NCBI RefSeq assembly: GCF_000959725.1
Contig: NZ_CP009323.1
Coordinates: forward strand, 3,410,001 to 3,474,000
Direction: 5' to 3'
DNA from: Burkholderia gladioli
Lineage (GTDB): Bacteria; Pseudomonadota; Gammaproteobacteria; Burkholderiales; Burkholderiaceae
Length of the DNA: 64,000 nucleotides
The notes below the pieces were generated by a model. That model was not told the DNA's origin and did not search any database. It saw only the letters and a program-made list of their open reading frames with translations. Shown in pieces: positions 1 to 7,287 of this stretch. Position 1 is the stretch's first letter. Each line of letters starts with the position of its first letter. The position numbers and the translations under genes were made by a program.

Positions 1-279
1 GCGGCACCGCCGCCGGTGGCGCCGCCCGTGGCGCTGCCGAGCGCACCCGTGACGCCCGACACCAGGCCCGTGACCGGGGCCAGCAGGCCGCCCGCGGCAC
101 CGCCGCCGGTGGCACCGCCCGTGGCGCTGCCGAGCGCACCCGTGACCGAGGAGACCAGGCCCGTGACCGGGGCCAGCAGGCCGCCTGCGCCGCTGCCGCT
201 GGTACCGCCGGCGGCCCCGCTGAGCGTGCCGGTGACCGAGGAGAGCAGGCCGGTGACCGGTGCCAGCAGGCCGCCCGCG
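1..279 (-). repeat. Tandem ~93-bp coding repeats in the lipoprotein gene
   Basis: Copies start at about 1, 94 and 187, and a fourth, more diverged copy begins near 277. The first two are nearly identical; later ones drift. Each encodes a 31-residue LAPVTGL module. The unit length is a multiple of three, so copy-number change would keep the frame. Confidence 0.8.
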
Positions 280-1547
280 CCGCCGCCGGCCGAGCTGCCG
301 CCGAGGCTGCCGAGCGCGCCGGTGACGGTCGACACGAGGCCGGTGATCGGGGCGAGCGGGCCGCTCGAACCGCTGCCGGAGCTGCCGCCGAGGCCGCCCA
401 GCGCGCCCGTCAGGCTGCCCAGCGCGCCGGTGATCGGCGCCAGCGGGTTGGAGCCGTTGCCGCCCGTGAGCAGGCCGCCGAGCGAGGCGACCGTGGTGCC
501 GGTGGCCGATACCGTCGAGCCCAGGCCCTTGGTGATGGCATTGCCGCCGCCGGTCGACGAGATCAGGTTGCCGGCCTGGTTCAGGCCGCCGCCGATGGTG
601 CCGAGCAGCGTGTTGACCGGCGCGCCGAGCCCGGTGGCGCTGCCGATCGTCTGCGTGGTGTTGGCGATCACCGAGGTGATCGGCGTGATCGCCGAGCTGA
701 CGGTCTGCGTGATCTGCTGGACCGGGCCGGTGGTCAGGACCGTGCCGAGTGTGGTGCCGCCGTTGGCCACCGCGGTGCCGAGCGTCGAGACCAGGCCGCC
801 GACCACCGAGGTGACCGGCGCGAGCGGCGAGAGCGGGCCGCTGCCGAGGCTGCTGACCAGTTGGCCGGTGCCGGTGACGGCGTTGCCGAGCTGCGATACC
901 ACGTTGCCGGTCGAGCCGAGCGTGGTGCCCAGCGGGTTGGTCGAGGCGCCGAGCTGGCCGAGGCCGCCGGCCAGGCCGTTGCCGAGCGCGCTGACCGCGC
1001 CGCCCAGGCTGTTCACCACGCCGCCGAGGGCCTGCGTCTGCGCGTTGCCGAGGCCGGGCAGGGACTGGCTGGCGATCGTCGAGCCGATGCCGGACACCGC
1101 CGTGCCCGCGTTCGAGACCACGTTGCCGGTATTGGCGACCACCGTGCCGAGCGCGTTGACCGAGGAGGTGCCGCTGCTGGTGCCGGAGCTGCTACCCGAG
1201 GAGGTACCGCTGCTGGTACCGGAGGACGTGCCGGAGCTGGTGCCCGACGAGGTGCCGCTGCTGGTACCTGAGGACGTACCGGAGCTGGTGCCCGAGGAGG
1301 TGCCGCTGCTGGTACCTGAGGACGTACCGGAACTGGTGCCGGAGGACGTGCCGCTGCTGGTACCGGACGAAGTGCCCGAGGACGTGCCGCTGGTGCCTTG
1401 CGGCGTGTTGTTGCCGCCGCTGGAGCCGCCCGTGCCCTGGCTCAGGGTGCCGGAGCCGCCGCAGGCGGAGAGGGAAAGCATGGCTGCCACGGTGGCCGCG
1501 ATCAAAGTCGTCCGGAGCGTGCCCTGCATGATCGGTTGAGTGTCCAT
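1..1547 (-). CDS. Gly/Ser/Thr-rich repeat lipoprotein (5' part; runs off the window)
   Basis: Read on the minus strand from ATG at 1547, the product begins with a basic stretch, a hydrophobic run and the lipobox LSAC at about residues 25-28, so it should be a lipidated, exported protein. After the cysteine comes a long GTSS repeat region (about 1162-1402), then Gly/Val/Thr/Leu-rich segments. Near the window edge are 31-residue modules of the type LLAPVTGLVS-VTGALGS. About 515 codons are present and no stop is reached. Burkholderia proteins of this style are often labelled collagen-like, but I see period-4 and period-31 repeats rather than Gly-X-Y, so I avoid that name. It is transcribed away from the Tad locus. 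The open frame on the opposite strand is a by-product of the repeats. Function is unknown; a surface or adhesive role is inference. Confidence 0.75.
   Translation of the reverse strand, partial: MDTQPIMQGTLRTTLIAATVAAMLSLSACGGSGTLSQGTGGSSGGNNTPQGTSGTSSGTSSGTSSGTSSGTSSGTSSGTSSGTSSGTSSGTSSGTSSGTSSGTSSGTSSGTSSGTSSGSSSGTSSGTSSVNALGTVVANTGNVVSNAGTAVSGIGSTIASQSLPGLGNAQTQALGGVVNSLGGAVSALGNGLAGGLGQLGASTNPLGTTLGSTGNVVSQLGNAVTGTGQLVSSLGSGPLSPLAPVTSVVGGLVSTLGTAVANGGTTLGTVLTTGPVQQITQTVSSAITPITSVIANTTQTIGSATGLGAPVNTLLGTIGGGLNQAGNLISSTGGGNAITKGLGSTVSATGTTVASLGGLLTGGNGSNPLAPITGALGSLTGALGGLGGSSGSGSSGPLAPITGLVSTVTGALGSLGGSSAGGGAGGLLAPVTGLLSSVTGTLSGAAGGTSGSGAGGLLAPVTGLVSSVTGALGSATGGATGGGAAGGLLAPVTGLVSGVTGALGSATGGATGGGA
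1162..1402 (-). repeat. 12-bp-period repeats encoding GTSS units
   Basis: About twenty 12-base units, each encoding Gly-Thr-Ser-Ser, with synonymous and occasional Thr/Ser variation. They lie just after the lipobox, so they probably form a flexible, serine/threonine-rich spacer between the membrane anchor and the rest of the protein. Confidence 0.8.
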
Positions 1548-1690
1548 TTCGTCCTCGCAGTGGTGTTGTGTGATCTGTGTTACCGCGACGAAGACTCTGC
1601 AACACTCGTGCCACGCGATTCGAATGCCTCTCGAAGACGATTCACGGCGCCTCGGAAAGCCTTGTTCCATCTAGGTTTAACGATTGCCGA

Positions 1691-1718
1691 AAACGATTTT
1701 TAATCGTTTCGAAACGAT
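1691..1718. promoter_or_regulatory. Overlapping inverted repeats of AAACGAT
   Basis: Three AAACGAT half-sites alternate in orientation: 1691-1697 (+), 1703-1709 (-) and 1712-1718 (+). The last two form a perfect 16-bp palindrome (1703-1718), and the first two an 8-bp inverted repeat with a 3-base gap. The cluster lies in the spacer between the lipoprotein gene and the Flp pilin gene, so an operator is likely. The binding protein is unknown. Confidence 0.5.
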
Positions 1719-1744
1719 CGTCTGGAGCCCGATATTTGGGGTTC

Positions 1745-1789
1745 CGTAACGTAACGTCACAGGATTTCCGTTACGCCGCTCTCGTAACG
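1745..1789. promoter_or_regulatory. Four CGTAACG boxes
   Basis: CGTAACG occurs at 1745-1751, 1750-1756 (overlapping) and 1783-1789, and inverted (CGTTACG) at 1769-1775. Four copies of a 7-mer in 45 bases is far above chance. An additional CTAAC-N5-GTTAG inverted repeat lies at 1851-1865. The rest of the 1548-2189 spacer is AT-rich for this genome and holds no convincing gene. These are probably regulatory sites for the divergent lipoprotein gene or the Tad operon. Confidence 0.45.
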
Positions 1790-2189
1790 TGGTGCGGCGC
1801 GATACGGTTCACTCGAACGATTGTTTTACTGGTGGATTAGACAGGGTGATCTAACCTATCGTTAGCCCTTATGGGGCTGCCGCCGAAAGATAGTAAAAAT
1901 TGTGATGCCGGGGGAACCGCCGATCGCGAAATTCATAAAAAAAGTTGGAAAGAAAAGATCTTCGGATTAAGATTCGTCCGTGCATGCCCACGAATGCACT
2001 GCAACACCAAAGTGGAGGTGCCTATCGAAAGCATTGCAAAAGTGTTAACTGGCATCGAAATATGTTAAGAGCTCCTGGAAAAACGAGCTATAAAGAAATG
2101 GCCGGAGCCGGACGTCGAAGCCGGTGAAGGTGGGACGGCCAGAATGCGAGGCGCATAAGGCCAACGAAACTCAAGGCACGAGGATTACC

Positions 2190-2366
2190 ATGAACGCACT
2201 TATCAATCGCTTCCTCAAGGAAGAAGACGGGGTTACCGCTGTCGAATACGGCCTCATTGCAGGCCTCATGGCAGCCGCGCTGGTCATTGGTCTGGGGGTT
2301 CTCACCGGGGGCATCAACGCCGCCTTCAACTTCATCGCGGGGCACCTGAACGCACTCGGCAACTGA
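2190..2366 (+). CDS. flp: Flp/Fap-type (type IVb) major pilin
   Basis: A 58-residue prepilin. A short basic leader ends in EEDG, followed by VTAVEYGLIAGLMAAALVIG. This is the Flp pattern: cleavage after Gly14, Glu at +5 of the mature protein, the adjacent Glu-Tyr pair and one hydrophobic helix. The ATG at 2190 was preferred over an upstream in-frame ATG at 2124 because it gives the normal leader length and has GAGGA just upstream. It is the first gene of the Tad cluster; the prepilin peptidase follows. The product should be cleaved at the inner membrane and polymerised into the adhesive Flp pilus by the TadA/TadB/TadC machine. Confidence 0.93.
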   Translation: MNALINRFLKEEDGVTAVEYGLIAGLMAAALVIGLGVLTGGINAAFNFIAGHLNALGN

Positions 2367-2455
2367 TCGGGCGATTCCGTTGTCGTTTTCCGTTCCAGGA
2401 TGTGCGGGTGCCGATTCGGCGCCCGCACTGATTACGCGCGCCTTCGAGAATCTGG

Positions 2456-2956
2456 ATGATTCTGCTTCTGAGTGTCGGGGTATTCCTGGCCTGGGCGGCG
2501 ATGGTTGTGGTCGGCGATTGTCGTTATCGGCGTATTCCCAATTCCTTGGTAGTGACGGGGTTGATATGCGCCATTGCATCGGTTGCGGCCGGGCATAACC
2601 CATTCGGTATAACGCGAGTCGACGCAATAATCGGTGCTGTGGTTGGATTCGTCGGATTGTTTCCATTTTTTGCATGGCGAATGATGGGGGCGGCTGACGT
2701 CAAGGTATTTCTGGTGCTGGGTGCCTGGTGCGGCGTTCGTGGCCTGTTCTGGTGCTGGATTCTCGCCAGCCTGGTGGCCCTGATTCACGTACTCGGCATT
2801 TTGTACCTGACCCGTACCCCGGTCAGTGCGTTATGGCAACGGAGTGCGCCGGCATTTTCGCTGGGTGGGCGCCGTGGTTCGCCATATGCGGCGTTTCTCG
2901 TAATACCAGCCGCGGCATGGCTGATCGTTCAGATTGTTACGGGGAATATGCGATGA
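2456..2956 (+). CDS. tadV: Prepilin peptidase TadV/CpaA (A24 family)
   Basis: A 166-residue polytopic inner-membrane protein of the short CpaA/TadV form, lacking the N-terminal methylase domain of PilD. Family A24 enzymes use two cytoplasmic-side aspartates. The first is visible in VVVGDCRYRRIPN (Asp21), the second in GAADVKVF (Asp81). The second motif is normally GxGD; here the glycine before Asp81 is alanine. The enzyme should remove the leaders of the Flp pilin and the TadE-like pseudopilin encoded on either side. Its stop overlaps the next start (ATGA at 2953), which implies translational coupling. Confidence 0.88.
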   Translation: MILLLSVGVFLAWAAMVVVGDCRYRRIPNSLVVTGLICAIASVAAGHNPFGITRVDAIIGAVVGFVGLFPFFAWRMMGAADVKVFLVLGAWCGVRGLFWCWILASLVALIHVLGILYLTRTPVSALWQRSAPAFSLGGRRGSPYAAFLVIPAAAWLIVQIVTGNMR

Positions 2957-3423
2957 AACCGATTCTTCGCGCGCCGAGGCGGCGTGGCGAACGCGGCTCG
3001 ATGTCGGTGGAGTTCGCGCTGATGCTGCCTGCATTCTTCATGGTGCTGTACGCGGTCGTGACCTATGGCCTGATCTTTGCCGCGCAGCAGAACCTGACCC
3101 TTGCCGCGACCGAGGGTGCCCGGGCGGCACTCAATTACCAGGTGAGCGCCAGCGCCCAGGCGGCATTGACCGCGCGCGCCACGGCGGCCTGCACGGCTGC
3201 CACCAACCTGACGGCCTGGATCAAGGGCGCGACCTGCACGACCACCTCGGGCGGGACTTGTTCCTACGATGCGACGATGTACTGCATCAAGGTCACGCTG
3301 ACCTATCCCTATGCCACCAGTCCGCTGATCGCGCCGCTACCTCTGGTGGGTTTCCTGTTGCCGGTGCCGACCGCCCTGACGGGTACGGCGACGGTCCAGA
3401 TCAGCCCGGTGAACATCATCTAG
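2953..3423 (+). CDS. TadE-like minor pseudopilin
   Basis: A 156-residue protein with a basic N-terminus (RAPRRRGERG), then SMSVEFALMLPAFFMVLYAV. This is the TadE/TadG-type motif: a prepilin-like cleavage site after Gly, Glu at +5 and a single hydrophobic helix. The remainder is a secreted domain with several Cys (CTAAT, CTTTS, CSYD, MYCI) that could form disulfides. The start overlaps tadV by 4 bases. TadE proteins are minor pilins needed for Flp pilus biogenesis. A 100-base gap follows before cpaB. Confidence 0.85.
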   Translation: MKPILRAPRRRGERGSMSVEFALMLPAFFMVLYAVVTYGLIFAAQQNLTLAATEGARAALNYQVSASAQAALTARATAACTAATNLTAWIKGATCTTTSGGTCSYDATMYCIKVTLTYPYATSPLIAPLPLVGFLLPVPTALTGTATVQISPVNII

Positions 3424-3523
3424 CGGGGAGGAACGTGCATGAGATTGCACCGGCTGACGGGGCCCGAGTGCAGGTAGGCAAGCGCCAATCATTTCATGGA
3501 TTGCAAGTTCGCATAACAACACC

Positions 3524-4450
3524 ATGGCCAATAATTTGACGAAGGTTCTCGCGGTAGTGCTGATCGGGATTGCGCTGCTGCTCGGAATTTATGCATGGGT
3601 GCTGGGACGTCGCCCGGCGCCCGTGGTAAACCAGACGCAGCAGGCGGCGCCCGCCAAGCTGTTTCCGGTGGTGGTGGCCGCGCATCCGCTCAAGGCGGGC
3701 CAGCCGATTCCGGCCGACGGTCTCAAGGTGCAGCAGGCGGCGGGGCTGCCCGAAGGCGCGTTCGCCGATCCGGTGCAGATCATCGGACGCGTGCCGATCG
3801 CCGATATTCCGGAGCAGGCCGCGGTGGTCGAGAGTTCGCTGTCTTCCGGCGTGGCCGACCAGATCCAGGCCGGCGAGCGCGCGGTGGCCGTCAAGGTCGA
3901 CGAGACCAACGCGGTCGGCAACCGGGTGCGGCCCGGCAATTTCGTCGACGTGTTCGTCAACCTGAAGCGGGATCAATCCGCAGGTGGCCTGCCGGGCAAT
4001 GGTTCGAGTGGCCCGGAAATCACCAAGACCCAGGCCAAGCTGCTGCTCTCGAAAATCCGGGTACTTGCCTTCGGCGATGCCACCACCGCGCGCGATCCCT
4101 CCAATGGCGTGGGCGGCGCGGTGCGCACCGCGGTGCTCGCCGTGCCGACCGATCAGATCGACGCGCTGACGCTGGCCGAGGCCGCCGGCGCCTTGACGCT
4201 GGCGCTGCGCAGCCCGCGCGACGAGGAGGTGGCCACCGACACGGCCGCGATGCGCGTGAGCGCCAACCTGGCGGGCAAGGACCCGTCCGCACGCGCGGCG
4301 CTCGGCCTGTCGCTGTCGGAATTGTCGCGAGGCGTGGCCGACACGGCGCCGCCCCCGCCGCGCAGGCCGGCGCGAGTGGTGGCGCGCAATCCGGAGGGCG
4401 GCAGCATCGAAGTGATACGGGGTGGGCGCGTCGATTCGGCGTCCTATTGA
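3524..4450 (+). CDS. cpaB: Flp pilus assembly protein CpaB/RcpC
   Basis: A 308-residue protein with one N-terminal membrane helix (VLAVVLIGIALLLGIYAWVL), then a periplasmic part resembling the SAF domain of CpaB/RcpC (VVVAAHPLKAGQPIPADGLK) and the typical GERAVAVKVDETNAVGNRVRPGNFVDV segment. RcpC acts in the periplasm with the secretin and affects pilin presentation. The position, directly before the secretin gene, is the usual Tad order. The C-terminal ~50 residues are Arg/Pro-rich and less conserved-looking. Confidence 0.9.
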   Translation: MANNLTKVLAVVLIGIALLLGIYAWVLGRRPAPVVNQTQQAAPAKLFPVVVAAHPLKAGQPIPADGLKVQQAAGLPEGAFADPVQIIGRVPIADIPEQAAVVESSLSSGVADQIQAGERAVAVKVDETNAVGNRVRPGNFVDVFVNLKRDQSAGGLPGNGSSGPEITKTQAKLLLSKIRVLAFGDATTARDPSNGVGGAVRTAVLAVPTDQIDALTLAEAAGALTLALRSPRDEEVATDTAAMRVSANLAGKDPSARAALGLSLSELSRGVADTAPPPPRRPARVVARNPEGGSIEVIRGGRVDSASY

Positions 4451-4515
4451 GTCAACGGCAGCAGGCAGCAGGTCGTAACCGACACGGAGAGGTCCGGCTG
4501 CGGACCTCCGACACA

Positions 4516-5955
4516 ATGAAAAAGAATCTGATTGCATTGGCCATTGCATTGAGTGCCTTGACGCTGTCGTCCGTGGCAAGCGCAGCCGGCCCAGACGCGA
4601 GCGTCGACATCGCCGTGGGCGCGCAGCGCCAGATCGCGGCCGGGCGCAGCCTGCAGCGCGTCGCGGTCGGCGATCCGGCCGTCGCCGACGTGCTGGTCGT
4701 GAAGGGCGGCGGCGTGCTGCTGATCGGCAAGAGCGCGGGTACCACCAACGTGATGGTCTGGGAGCGCGGCCGGGCCGATCCCGCCGTCTACACGGTGCAT
4801 GTGACGAGCGGAGCGGCGAACGCCTTGCTCGACGAGAACACGCCGCGGGTCAGTACCTATGGGGATACCACCGTGATTTCGGGTTCGGCGAGCACGCTCG
4901 AGGCGCATCAGCGCGCGGTCGATGTCGCGACCGCGGCCGCGGCGGCGCGCACGGCCGCCAAGCAGTCGAGCGGCGCGCAAGGGGGCGGTGCGGGGGGCGG
5001 CCGTGGCGGTGGTGGCGGTGGCGCCTTCGGCGCGGGTGCCGGCCAGGCGGGCGGCGGCGCAACGCCCGGCGTGGTCGATGCGTCGACCATCAGCGGCAAG
5101 AACGTGGTGCAGGTCGACGTACGCGTGGTGGAATTCAGCCGCTCGGTGGCCAAGCAGGCCGGTCTCAACCTGTTCAAGACTAACAACGGTTTCTCGTTCG
5201 GCAGTTTCGCGCCGAGCTCGCTGCAGTCCTCGAGCTACACCCCGTCGAACGGCATGACGGTCTCCGCGACTACCCCGATCGCCTCGGCGTTCAACCTGGT
5301 GGTCGGCTCGACCACGCGCGGCATCGCCGCCAACCTGTCGGTGCTGGAGCAGAACAACCTGGCGCGGATCCTCGCGCAGCCGACCCTGGTGGCGCTGTCG
5401 GGGCAGAGCGCAAGCTTCCTCGCCGGCGGCGAGATCCCGGTGCCGGTGCCGCAGTCGCTCGGCACCATCTCGATCGAATGGAAGCCGTACGGCATCGGGC
5501 TGACGGTCACGCCGACCGTGCTCGGGCCGAACCGGATCGCGCTGAAGGTCGCGCCGGAGGCGAGCCAGCTCGACTTCCTCAACGCGATCACGATCGACAG
5601 CATCACGGTGCCGGCGCTGACCACGCGTCGCGCGGACACCACGGTCGAGCTCGGCGACGGGGAAAGCTACGTGATCGGCGGGCTGGTCGACCGCGAGACC
5701 ACCTCGAACCTGAGCAAGGTGCCGTTCCTCGGCGATCTGCCGATCATCGGCGCCTTCTTCAAGAGCCTGAGCTATTCGCAGAGCGACAAGGAACTCGTGA
5801 TCATCGTGACGCCGCACCTGGTGTCGCCGATCGCGGCCGGCACCAAGCTGCCGAGCACGCCGGGCGAATTGTCGGAACAGCACGACGGGCCGGTATGGCG
5901 CTCGTACCTGGGCGGCATGCTGGTGCCGGATACGGCTCCGGGGTTCTCGAAATGA
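4516..5955 (+). CDS. rcpA: Tad secretin RcpA/CpaC
   Basis: A 479-residue outer-membrane secretin. A Sec signal (MKKNLIALAIALSALTLSSVASAA) is followed by the BON-like N-terminal pilus-secretin domain (QRVAVGDPAVADVLVV, LLIGKSAGTTNVMVW). A Gly/Ala-rich linker lies near residues 155-195. The C-terminal secretin domain includes the hallmark VPVPQSLGTISIEWKPYGIG and the ending LVIIVTPHLVSPI. It should form the multimeric channel through which the Flp pilus exits. ATG at 4516 places the signal peptide at the N-terminus; the longer upstream open frame is a read-through of another frame. Confidence 0.92.
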   Translation: MKKNLIALAIALSALTLSSVASAAGPDASVDIAVGAQRQIAAGRSLQRVAVGDPAVADVLVVKGGGVLLIGKSAGTTNVMVWERGRADPAVYTVHVTSGAANALLDENTPRVSTYGDTTVISGSASTLEAHQRAVDVATAAAAARTAAKQSSGAQGGGAGGGRGGGGGGAFGAGAGQAGGGATPGVVDASTISGKNVVQVDVRVVEFSRSVAKQAGLNLFKTNNGFSFGSFAPSSLQSSSYTPSNGMTVSATTPIASAFNLVVGSTTRGIAANLSVLEQNNLARILAQPTLVALSGQSASFLAGGEIPVPVPQSLGTISIEWKPYGIGLTVTPTVLGPNRIALKVAPEASQLDFLNAITIDSITVPALTTRRADTTVELGDGESYVIGGLVDRETTSNLSKVPFLGDLPIIGAFFKSLSYSQSDKELVIIVTPHLVSPIAAGTKLPSTPGELSEQHDGPVWRSYLGGMLVPDTAPGFSK

Positions 5956-6030
5956 GAGCGCCGGACCATGGGGTAGTGAGCGGCCGGATGCGGTGCACGT
6001 TCACGCGCCGCTCTACGGGGAGTGTTCCAC

Positions 6031-7284
6031 ATGAACGCGAGAACTCAATCGTTGGCTGAGCCTGCCGTCACCGATCATTTCATCTGCGCTTCCACGCGTG
6101 TCGAGCATGTGCGCTGGCTGGCGCAGACGCTCGTCTCGACGGGCGCGGTCGAGTCGTCGCCGCTCGAGGCGGCCGCGCTCACGCAGCGCATCGGTGGCCT
6201 GAACCCGGCCCTGGTCTTCATCGACTTCGCGGGCGACCAGGCCGCCGCCAGCACGGCCGTGGCGGCCGTGCGCACGGCCTATCCGGGCCTGCCGGTGGTG
6301 GCGCTGGGCACCCTGGTCGAGCCGGAGAGCGCCTTGTCCGCGCTGCGCGCGGGCGTGCGCGATTTCGTCGACCTCTCGGCGCCGGCCGAGGAGGCCCTGC
6401 GCATCACGCGCGGCCTGCTCGACAACCTCGGCGAACCGACCAGCCGCCACGGCAAGGTGCTGTCGCTGCTCGGGGCGCGCCCAGGGATGGGTGTCAGCAC
6501 GCTGGCGGCGAACCTCGCGGTGCTGCTGCAGCGCAAGGCGGCCGCGCAAAGCCGCCGTACCGCGCTGATCGACCTGGGCCTGCCGGCCGGCGACGGCGCG
6601 CTGTTCCTCAACACGCGCTGCGAACTCCATTTCGTCGAGGCGGTGCGCAACCTGCGCCGGTTCGACCGGACCTTCGTCAATACCGCCTTCGCCCATCACG
6701 CGAGCGGTGTCGCGCTGACCACCCTGCCGCCCAACCTGGCCGACCTGCGCGAAGTGTCCGCGGCCGCCTGCACGGGGCTGTTCAATCGCCTGCGCGCCTT
6801 CGTCGACCAGCAGGTGGTCGATCTCGGCGGTTTCACCAACCGCGAATTCATCTCGCAGATCGTCTCCCTGAGCGACGAGGTCTGGCTGGTCTGCGACCAG
6901 GGCGTGGCCTCGGTCGTGTCGGCCGTCGAGCTGCTCGGCGACCTGCGCGAGAAGGGCATCAACCTGGAGCGCGTCAAGCTGGTGGTGAACCAGTACGACG
7001 CGGCGATCGGCCTGTTGCCGGCGCAGATCGCCGAGCGGCTGGAGATCCCGCTGCTCTCGACGCTGCCGTCGCGGCGCGTGTCGATCGGACATGCGGCGAA
7101 CCAGGGGCGGCTGATCGTCGAGGCCGCCGAGCGCGACCCTTACGTGAAGGCGCTCGATGCGCTGAGCGAGCGGCTCACGGCCGGCGTGCCGAGCCTGCCC
7201 GGCGCGCTGCCGCCAGCCCAGGCGCCGGCCGGCGGGCTGTCGGCGTTGAAACGATTCATCCACTCCACCACGAAGCGGTCGTAA
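6031..7284 (+). CDS. tadZ: TadZ/CpaE-like pilus localisation ATPase with altered Walker A
   Basis: A 417-residue protein. The N-terminal ~130 residues form a receiver-like domain (ALVFIDF, VVALGTL, LRAGVRDFVDL), followed by a MinD/ParA-like domain. The P-loop is ARPGMGVSTLAAN (about 149-161): the position of the catalytic lysine is Val155 and the upstream signature lysine is also absent, so ATP hydrolysis is doubtful. Other ParA-type features remain (TALIDLGLPAGDGALFLN, KLVVNQYD). TadZ proteins mark the pole for Tad pilus assembly, and some family members are known to have atypical Walker boxes. ATG at 6031 was chosen over GTG at 6022 because GGGGAG lies 8-9 bases upstream of it. Confidence 0.87.
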   Translation: MNARTQSLAEPAVTDHFICASTRVEHVRWLAQTLVSTGAVESSPLEAAALTQRIGGLNPALVFIDFAGDQAAASTAVAAVRTAYPGLPVVALGTLVEPESALSALRAGVRDFVDLSAPAEEALRITRGLLDNLGEPTSRHGKVLSLLGARPGMGVSTLAANLAVLLQRKAAAQSRRTALIDLGLPAGDGALFLNTRCELHFVEAVRNLRRFDRTFVNTAFAHHASGVALTTLPPNLADLREVSAAACTGLFNRLRAFVDQQVVDLGGFTNREFISQIVSLSDEVWLVCDQGVASVVSAVELLGDLREKGINLERVKLVVNQYDAAIGLLPAQIAERLEIPLLSTLPSRRVSIGHAANQGRLIVEAAERDPYVKALDALSERLTAGVPSLPGALPPAQAPAGGLSALKRFIHSTTKRS

Positions 7285-7287
7285 GCG

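Noticed and set aside
16..1539. Long plus-strand open frame of 507 codons, Pro/Val/Glu-rich
   Set aside because: It is the antisense of the repeat lipoprotein gene; the minus-strand frame has a start, signal peptide and lipobox, while this one is only repeated PLLVPEDVPE-type translation of the repeats.
2050..2064. Possible sigma-54 promoter TGGCATCGAAATATG before flp
   Set aside because: The spacing gives GG-N10-TG, not GG-N10-GC, and the -12 half does not fit TTGC.
4444..5883. Minus-strand frame opposite the secretin gene
   Set aside because: Shadow of rcpA; arginine-rich with no recognisable fold.
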